Source: Podospora bellae-mahoneyi
Lineage: Eukaryota; Ascomycota; Sordariomycetes; Sordariales; Podosporaceae
NCBI RefSeq assembly: GCF_035222275.1
Contig: NC_085886.1
Coordinates: 2,480,001 to 2,544,000, forward strand
Length of the DNA stretch: 64,000 bases
Direction: 5' to 3'
In this document: positions 58,485-64,000 of the stretch, piece after piece
Numbering within the stretch: position 1 is the stretch's first letter
Layout of the letters: each line of letters opens with the position of its first letter
Notes under the pieces: model-generated
Told to the model about the DNA's origin: nothing
The model's input: only the letters and a program-made list of their open reading frames with translations
Databases searched by the model: none
Program-made: the position numbers and the translations under genes

Positions 58485-58525
58485 CTTTGGCAAATTTCTT
58501 TGCCAAATTGCTCGTCGGTCTCTAG
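58380..58525 (-). repeat. Dispersed repeat, copy B, providing a candidate start exon
   Basis: Matches copy A at 49.1-49.7 kb over both arms but without the inserted element. The centre reads GGCAAATTTCTTTGCC; the site predicted for copy A before insertion is its exact reverse complement, possible because the flanking arms are palindromic. The minus strand encodes an open reading frame from ATG 58484 that continues past the repeat end (AGCGCT, 58380) into sequence unique to this locus and on to a usable splice donor at 58309. Confidence 0.7.
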
Positions 58526-59372
58526 GAAAAAGAGAAAAGAGGGAAGAGCTTACCAGTCGTGGGTCTGCGCTGCAAATACTCGCAGCCTGGATTTCGTAGG
58601 GACGGCGACTAAGCGGCGAGGGCAATGATGTCGTCGATGACGGGGGTGGGTGCTCAAGACTAAGCAAGCCTGGTGCTTGATGATGTCGTCGTGGACGAGG
58701 GGTAGGTGGGTGGCAGACGACGACTAATCGCTTAGTCGTTCCTCAAAGTCGGTTGTGCCAGGGAGAGAGTTCTCGGGAAGGAAGGAAGCAAGGAGCGCAG
58801 TGAATGTGGGTGGAAAAGGAGACAAAACTGGGCACAAGAGCAAGCAAACGGACAAACACTTGGTAGAATACAGCATGAGAGTCAAAGACAAGCAAAACCA
58901 TGGGTTAGACTGACATGAAATTGTTCCCTTCACATGTTTCGGGCGAGATTGTTTACCTTCAAGAGAGTTGGTCAAGGGGTGATGTTGAAAGTAAATATGA
59001 GGCTCATTCCTTAGTATGACTGGGCATGCATTGGTGGAGCCCAACGGCCTGCATGGCTCACCCAGGCTCACCATCGCTGTCTGCTGGAAGCACACCAGGC
59101 ATCCAAGCCAATTATTCTGGTGCACAAAACAGTTCTCATGTACAATATTGACCAGTAACTCTGCCTGTCGTGTTACCTCAAAAACTAAGGCCATGGGGGG
59201 AACCTCAGGCAAGTATTGCAAAGGGTTTCCCAAGAGAGCGAACATGAGTGCTCAAAGAATGTGATGAAAGTCATCCTCAGAATCCCAGTGCTATTTTCAA
59301 TGCTTTAAACTATCTCTACCCCCCAGCACTCTCGCTCCCAAAATCTGCAATTTACAATCTCCCCTTTGATTA
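58526..59372. other. Intergenic region between exonuclease gene and CWC22
   Basis: Holds the promoter side of the exonuclease gene and the 3' flank of CWC22. A candidate 5'UTR intron upstream of the start exon (donor GGTAAG complement near 58549-58556, acceptor CTAG complement near 58523-58526) is plausible. Nothing else is seen. Confidence 0.4.
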
Positions 59373-62300
59373 TTAAACCCTCCCCCTCTTCGCCACCGGC
59401 GACCTAGACCTTGATCTCGAACTGCTGTAATACCTCCTCTTGTTCCCATAACCCCCAACAGACCTCGACCTCGACCTTGAAGGCGACCGTCTCCTCACAT
59501 CCCCATCCCGACTCCTAGGCGGATGCCCTAGAGGTGAGGGCGAGCGCGTATACCGCATTTGCTTCCTAGCAGGAGGAGAACCCCGAGTGTTACTCCGGCT
59601 TCTACTAACAGAGTAAGAATCATCTCTCCTCCGCTTGACAGCCGTGGACCGATCAGCAACTGGAGAGCCAGATCTCGAATACGACATGCTGCGCGTACGG
59701 CTGCGGCTGCGGCCACGGCGGGGTGGCGGTGAAAAGCTCCTATCCCTGGCATTCCCCCCAGGACTCCGAGCCCGTGGCGGAGGGGACTGTGACCAGCTCC
59801 TACTACGACTTCTGCTCATGCTGCGGTCCCTGCTAAGGCTCCGGCTGTCGCGGCGGCCAGCACGTGGTGGGGGAGAACGAGAAATAGATCGTCTGGGAGA
59901 AACGGAACGAGAATAGCTGCGGCTTCTGCTACGGCTGTAAGAATCGTCCCTCGCCCAACGAGGCGGAGTGCGAGACAGAGACCGGCCCCTGCTGATGGCC
60001 TTGCGCGGTGGTGTCCGAGAACGAGACCGAGAAGAGTAAGACGAATAAGATGAGTAGCTGGACACTGACTCCGAGTCTGAGTCTGCAGTTGGTGCCGGCA
60101 GCGCTGGTTTCGGCATGTTCTGCAGGAACTCTCTCATCTCGTCGGTGAGGTAGCCCATCTTGATCGAAGTGAAGTAGTTGATCGAGAAGCGAATGTTGCG
60201 CGGTTCGTCGTGCGGGAATAGGCCCCCCAGGCTCGGCTTCAAGATGTCCTCCGACAACCTCGTCTTGAGCTTGACAGTGCCCATATTCTCCTGCAAGTCC
60301 TCAAACAGAATCTTGATGAAAATACGGCTCGCCGACGTCGTCTCCTCCTCGTTCAGGTGAATGATCGAAAGAACATGCCACCCAATCGAATCCGACGACA
60401 ACAAATGCCCAAAGAACCTCGCGATATTCCTCAGTTTGTTCGTCTCGTACCGATGAATTGTCGTATAGTACTTCATAAACGACTCCTCAAACAGCTCCAT
60501 CCACATCCGATTCAGCCTCGCAAACCTCTCTCCCAGCAACCCCATAAACTTGAGATACACCTTCTCCTGCGCGCATGACTCCACGATCATGGACACCAAC
60601 TCGGGCTCCTGTCCCACCGGCAACCTCAACTTCATCAGCTTATGCGCCGCCTCCTCCGGATCCGCACTCGACTGAATGCTCAGGTAAATCGTCCTCCGCA
60701 AGTTGACCAAATCAGCATTGCTCTGATCCTTGATCTCCATCGCCTTTGTCTCCTCCTCCTCCTCTTCCTCACTATCACTCTCCTCACTCCCGCTCCCATC
60801 CTCATCCTCACTCCCGCTCTCCTCTCCCAAAATCTGCGCCTTCAACTTCTTATACCCGGCCTCATTCGCCTCCCAATCCGGATCAAACTTGAAAATATTC
60901 AGCGTATCCTCCGTCTTGATATCCTCATCCAGCCCAATCTTGTGCGTGATCTGATCCTCCTCCTCCACCAGGTCCAACTCCTCCTTGATCACCGGATTGT
61001 CCTTGTACTTGTCCTTCCTGACCTGAAACAGCACCTCGATCATGTACTGCGTCCTCTTGTCGATATCAGCCTCGTGCAAGATGCGCCTAAACTCATCAAA
61101 CACGGCGTGCGCCATCGTAGGCGACATCTCCTCCAGAAACAACCCCACCTCCCTCATCAACCCAACCGCAATCTCCACGCTGTCGTCCGTCGGCTTCCGC
61201 AGCAACAGCAGCAGCATCTGCGCCGCGAGGTTCTCGTGAACAACTTGATTGTTGACCAAATGCGCAATAAACATGGTACTCGACAAGCAAACCGCCTTGT
61301 CATTCCTCTTGAAAGCCTTCCGGAACCGCATAATCAGCCTCTTCACCAACAACTCCCCAACCTGCGGCAGCTTCGTGTTGCAAATGGCAGCCAGACAAGC
61401 GTAAATAGGAGTAAACGGCAAACTAGCATGCTGCGCCTTGAGCAGACTCTGACAAAACAACCCTCTGCCCCTGATCAAATTCTCATTGAACAGCTCGGGA
61501 ACCACAAACTTGATATTCGCCGTGTTGACCTTGTTGACCAAGCCATTGATCGACTTCTTCAACGCTTCCCAAGCCATGCGTTGATACTCCTTGCTCGTCT
61601 TGTCCGTAATAGCAGCCTGCAAAGCCCGCAGCTTCTGCGGTGGCAAATACACACCCTGACTGCGAAGGTTGAGCAGCTTCTGGTATTCAGCCCTCATATC
61701 CTCAAGCTTTTCCTCTTCCGTCTTCGCCGGCGGCGCAGGAGGAGGGGGGGTGCGGTCTCTCTTGGCCGGCGCAACAGGAACAGGGCGGTACCGATCCGGC
61801 CCATCGCGGCGAGGGGGTGGGGAATGTCTTCTCGGAGGCGGCGACCGGCCATGATGTCTCGAAGGGGGGCTCCGATCCCTAATCGGATAGCGGCGCTCAT
61901 CATCTCTGTCCATCGGCGAAAAAGACCGTCGGTCCCGTGGAGAGAAGGATCGGTTTCTGCGCGCTGGAGATTGACGGCGGGAATGGGCCGGCGTCGGGGA
62001 TCTCTGAGGGGAAGCATCGCGTGAGTGCACCTCCCCATTCTCCATCGGTGATCTGGATCTAGACCTCTCCTCATGGCGGTGCTCTCCCGACTCTCTGGAC
62101 GGCGACCTCTCATCAACTCCATCTCTCCTCGGCGTCGGCGATCGTCCTCGAGAATCCTGTGACATCTCCCTTTCTCTCCTCGGCGTCGGCGATTTTGATT
62201 TCGACACCGATCTCGATCTTGACCTCGACTGGCGTGGACTAGGCGACCTCTCAACCTGTCGCGTAATCGAGGCGCTCTCCTCCCTCTCCGGTGTCGCCAT
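59373..62300 (-). CDS. cwc22: Pre-mRNA-splicing factor CWC22 (MIF4G + MA3, with SR-rich ends)
   Basis: Single-exon protein of about 975 aa starting MATPEREESASITRQ. Residues 1-200 and 720-975 are Ser/Arg-Pro-rich SR-like tails. The MIF4G domain spans about 230-420 (MAWEALKKSINGLVNKVNTA, LPFTPIYACLAAICNTKLP). An acidic linker (EESGSEDEDGSGSEE) follows. The MA3 domain lies at about 540-650 (LRRTIYLSIQSSADPEEAAH), then the family end block FEESFMKYYTTIHRYETNKL and ARFFGHLLSSDSIGWHVL. CWC22 is a spliceosome component that joins before the first catalytic step and, in animals, loads eIF4A3. The long intron-free reading frame in a spliceosome gene is notable. Divergent from dpm2 across a 460-bp promoter. 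Confidence 0.95.
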   Translation of the reverse strand: MATPEREESASITRQVERSPSPRQSRSRSRSVSKSKSPTPRREREMSQDSRGRSPTPRRDGVDERSPSRESGEHRHEERSRSRSPMENGEVHSRDASPQRSPTPAHSRRQSPARRNRSFSPRDRRSFSPMDRDDERRYPIRDRSPPSRHHGRSPPPRRHSPPPRRDGPDRYRPVPVAPAKRDRTPPPPAPPAKTEEEKLEDMRAEYQKLLNLRSQGVYLPPQKLRALQAAITDKTSKEYQRMAWEALKKSINGLVNKVNTANIKFVVPELFNENLIRGRGLFCQSLLKAQHASLPFTPIYACLAAICNTKLPQVGELLVKRLIMRFRKAFKRNDKAVCLSSTMFIAHLVNNQVVHENLAAQMLLLLLRKPTDDSVEIAVGLMREVGLFLEEMSPTMAHAVFDEFRRILHEADIDKRTQYMIEVLFQVRKDKYKDNPVIKEELDLVEEEDQITHKIGLDEDIKTEDTLNIFKFDPDWEANEAGYKKLKAQILGEESGSEDEDGSGSEESDSEEEEEEETKAMEIKDQSNADLVNLRRTIYLSIQSSADPEEAAHKLMKLRLPVGQEPELVSMIVESCAQEKVYLKFMGLLGERFARLNRMWMELFEESFMKYYTTIHRYETNKLRNIARFFGHLLSSDSIGWHVLSIIHLNEEETTSASRIFIKILFEDLQENMGTVKLKTRLSEDILKPSLGGLFPHDEPRNIRFSINYFTSIKMGYLTDEMREFLQNMPKPALPAPTADSDSESVSSYSSYSSYSSRSRSRTPPRKAISRGRSLSRTPPRWARDDSYSRSRSRSYSRSVSPRRSISRSPPPRAGRRDSRSLSRDRSMSRSRSRSWSQSPPPRARSPGGNARDRSFSPPPRRGRSRSRTRSMSYSRSGSPVADRSTAVKRRRDDSYSVSRSRSNTRGSPPARKQMRYTRSPSPLGHPPRSRDGDVRRRSPSRSRSRSVGGYGNKRRYYSSSRSRSRSPVAKRGRV

Positions 62301-62760
62301 CGTCTTTTCTTTTTCCCACACGCGTGTTTTCCAATGATTTGTCCCTGATAAACTCTCGCGCGCCAATTATTTTCTCAGTTTCGCAGAAAAGCGATGTCGA
62401 TTTGACAATTCGTTGCCGATGGAAAGTTTAACAAGGCTGTGTTTGCAACAGTTTCCGTCCTCAAGCGCAACCTGCACCTACAGTTGCACTAACCGTTGGC
62501 CCCACTTTTTACTTTTCTCTTCTTGCCTGCCGGGAAGCTCCCCCCCCCCCAGAAAACGCGAACCCCTGACGCGCCACTGGCCAGGCCACCGTGGAACTGA
62601 GCTTCAGCGTTGCTGTCCCGAACTTTGCGACAACCACCAACCATCCACACCACCACCACTTGCCTCGTCCACCACCGTCAACAACCTTGACGATTTAACG
62701 TTTAATTCAATTCAATTCACTCCTTTACACCCCTTATTTATTTATTTTCCCAATCTCACA
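62301..62760. promoter_or_regulatory. Divergent promoter of cwc22 and dpm2
   Basis: A 460-bp interval between two start codons, with a C-run at about 62541-62550 and pyrimidine-rich leaders on both sides. No specific factor site is recognised. Confidence 0.4.
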
Positions 62761-63195
62761 ATGGTCTGTCTTCCTCCCCATCCCCCCCTTTGCCACCACC
62801 CGCCCTATCTAACACTGATTAATCTTCCAGCTCGACAAACTCACCGGCCTCGCCATGCTAGCAGCAGCCTCCGCCGTCTTCCTCTACTACACAATCTGGA
62901 CTCTTCTTATGGTACTTCCTTCATTCCCCTCCTTCTCCCCTTTTCCTCTTTACCCCCCTCACCCAGACCCATGACTAATAATCCAAAAACGCAACAGCCC
63001 TTCGTAGACTCCGACCACCCCCTCCAAAACTTCTTCCCCCCCCGCGTCTGGGCTATCCGTCTCCCCGTCATCCTCGTCCTCCTCGGCTCCGCCGTCGTCG
63101 GCTCCTTCCTCTCCATCGTCATGATCAGGTCCAACCGCAAAAAGGCCCTCAAGGCCGCCAAGGCGGCCGAGGAGGCGGCCAAGAAGAAGTCTTGA
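62761..63195 (+). CDS. dpm2: DPM2, regulatory subunit of dolichol-phosphate mannose synthase
   Basis: Predicted 93-aa ER membrane protein from three exons: 62761-62763, 62831-62911 and 62998-63195. The first coding exon is just the ATG; the intron (67 nt, donor GTCTGT, TTCCAG) starts at the next base. Splicing gives MLDKLTGLAMLAAASAVFLY, the typical DPM2 start. The second intron (86 nt, GACTAATA branch) joins IWTLLM to PFVDSDHPLQNFFPPRVWAI, the most conserved block of the family. Two membrane spans (about residues 8-28 and 52-76) are followed by a Lys/Ala-rich tail ending KKKS, an ER-retrieval-like end. DPM2 stabilises DPM synthase, which supplies Dol-P-Man for N-glycans, O-mannosylation and GPI anchors. 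Confidence 0.92.
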   Translation: MVCLPPHPPLCHHPPYLTLINLPARQTHRPRHASSSLRRLPLLHNLDSSYGTSFIPLLLPFSSLPPSPRPMTNNPKTQQPFVDSDHPLQNFFPPRVWAIRLPVILVLLGSAVVGSFLSIVMIRSNRKKALKAAKAAEEAAKKKS

Positions 63196-63690
63196 ATCAA
63201 ACACTACGCTATATGTTTTGTATTGTTGGAGGAGGAGGAGGAGGAGGAGGCCATTATCACTGTGAAGAGTTGATTTAGCCCAGGGTGGCAGGCAGTTCGT
63301 GAGAAAAGGAAGGGATCTATCTATCCATAATACACCACAACCATATTGTTGGGACAACAACAACAACAACAACAGCAACAGCAACAAGTGGGAAATAACG
63401 AGACAGAGAGAAAGTGAAAAAAAAAAAGGAAAAAAGACTAATAAAATACCTTGCCTACTCTTGCTCCTCCAACAGAAGAGCAAGATCAAAACACACCAAG
63501 AGCCACATATTGTCTCATATTAACCAATGCAATTTGTCGGCCATTATATCAAAAACCATGTCAATACTCACTCTCTCGTACAAAGCTGCTGGGATATCCC
63601 ATCCATCACCGCCCTCTTCCCCAACTCCACTACTATACCTCCGTGCTCCCCACACCACTACCAAAAATCTCCAAAAGAATAGAGGCTGAG
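63196..63690. other. 3' flanks between dpm2 and tRNA-Phe
   Basis: Contains a (GGA)n run at about 63231-63252 and a (CAA/CAG)n run at about 63354-63387. No gene is seen. Confidence 0.55.
63673..63676 (-). terminator. RNA polymerase III terminator of tRNA-Phe
   Basis: A TTTT run on the minus strand 14 bp beyond the mature 3' end, the usual Pol III stop signal. Confidence 0.6.
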
Positions 63691-63782
63691 TGCGGTTTAT
63701 GTGGATCGAACACATGACCTTCAGATTATAAATTACCAAAGTTGACTTCAGTCTGACGCTCTCCCAACTGAGCTAAACCCGC
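63691..63782 (-). tRNA. tRNA-Phe (anticodon GAA) with 19-nt intron
   Basis: Full cloverleaf on the minus strand. 5' half (63782-63746): GCGGGTTTAGCTC, D-loop AGTTGGGA, anticodon stem TCAGA and loop CTGAAG. Then an intron of 19 nt (63745-63727), placed after position 37 as in other nuclear tRNA introns. 3' half (63726-63691): ATCTGAAGG, T-arm with TTCGATC, acceptor end and discriminator A73. It closely resembles yeast tRNA-Phe outside the acceptor. Pairing G5-A68 in the acceptor stem is a mismatch; all other stem pairs are standard. A- and B-box promoters are intact. Confidence 0.95.
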
Positions 63783-64000
63783 TACTTGTTGATGCATCAG
63801 CACCTCAATATCACAGTCCATATCGGCCTTTCCTTATCCCTTTCCCTTTCCTCCCTTCACCACATAATCACTTTCATATTGGAACCCAAAAAGATTTGTC
63901 AAACACCATCCTTTTTTATTGAGGATCAATGTCCAACTAAAAAAAAAAAAAAAAAAATTTCCGACTACTCACTTTCATCCTCGTTTTCATCGGGACAAAA
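63783..64000. other. Flank upstream of tRNA-Phe
   Basis: No gene is seen. An A-run lies at about 63940-63957. Confidence 0.5.

Noticed and set aside
60642-62024. Plus-strand frame of 460 codons
   Set aside because: Antisense to the MIF4G-MA3 region of CWC22; composition (Leu, Ile, Arg, Gln) mirrors that gene's codons and no family is recognisable.

Overview
The window looks like nuclear chromosomal DNA of a filamentous ascomycete, most likely a Sordariomycete of the Sordariales type. The basis is introns of about 49-92 nt with GT donors, CTRAC branch sites and YAG acceptors, pyrimidine-rich leaders, and a complete PacC/PAC-3 pH regulator. Around it are many widely conserved fungal genes. I could run no database search, so species and orthology are inferred from recognised motifs only.

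Layout. 1-4.9 kb is gene-poor, with one possible glycosyltransferase-61 remnant. 4.9-12 kb holds a triple-KH RNA-binding protein (+), a HUT1-type nucleotide-sugar transporter (+) and an F-box/LRR protein (-). 12-16 kb is an unusually long gap before a PAS-domain protein kinase (+, to 19.8 kb). 21.9-23.6 kb holds two tandem genes with a CHORD-like Cys/His domain; the second is broken by a stop. 24.0-30.2 kb is dense: the GATOR2/SEA subunit SEA4/Mio (-), divergent from the ribosome-biogenesis factor EFG1 (+), then a dsRBD-like protein (+). 33.2-41 kb has a TPR-SET (SMYD-like) protein (-), a PHO13-type HAD phosphatase (-) and 6-phosphogluconolactonase (+). 41.4-45.9 kb has two long, largely disordered proteins (-).

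46-50.6 kb is a graveyard: a degraded GH76 gene, then a dispersed repeat carrying a 435-bp terminal-inverted-repeat element. 50.7-52.6 kb is pacC (-). Its upstream region is packed with PacC-type GCCAAG hexamers. 56.1-58.5 kb is a DEDDh exonuclease-domain gene (-) whose most plausible first exon lies inside a second copy of the dispersed repeat. 59.4-63.2 kb has the splicing factor CWC22 (-) divergent from the small ER protein DPM2 (+). A tRNA-Phe(GAA) with an intron (-) closes the window.

The genes do not form one pathway; most are housekeeping genes in RNA processing, secretion and glycosylation, nutrient/TORC1 signalling, carbon metabolism and pH response. The parts most worth a second look are the PacC-site array, the CHORD-like gene and its broken paralogue, and the dispersed repeat with its conserved reading frame, one copy of which seems to serve as a start exon.
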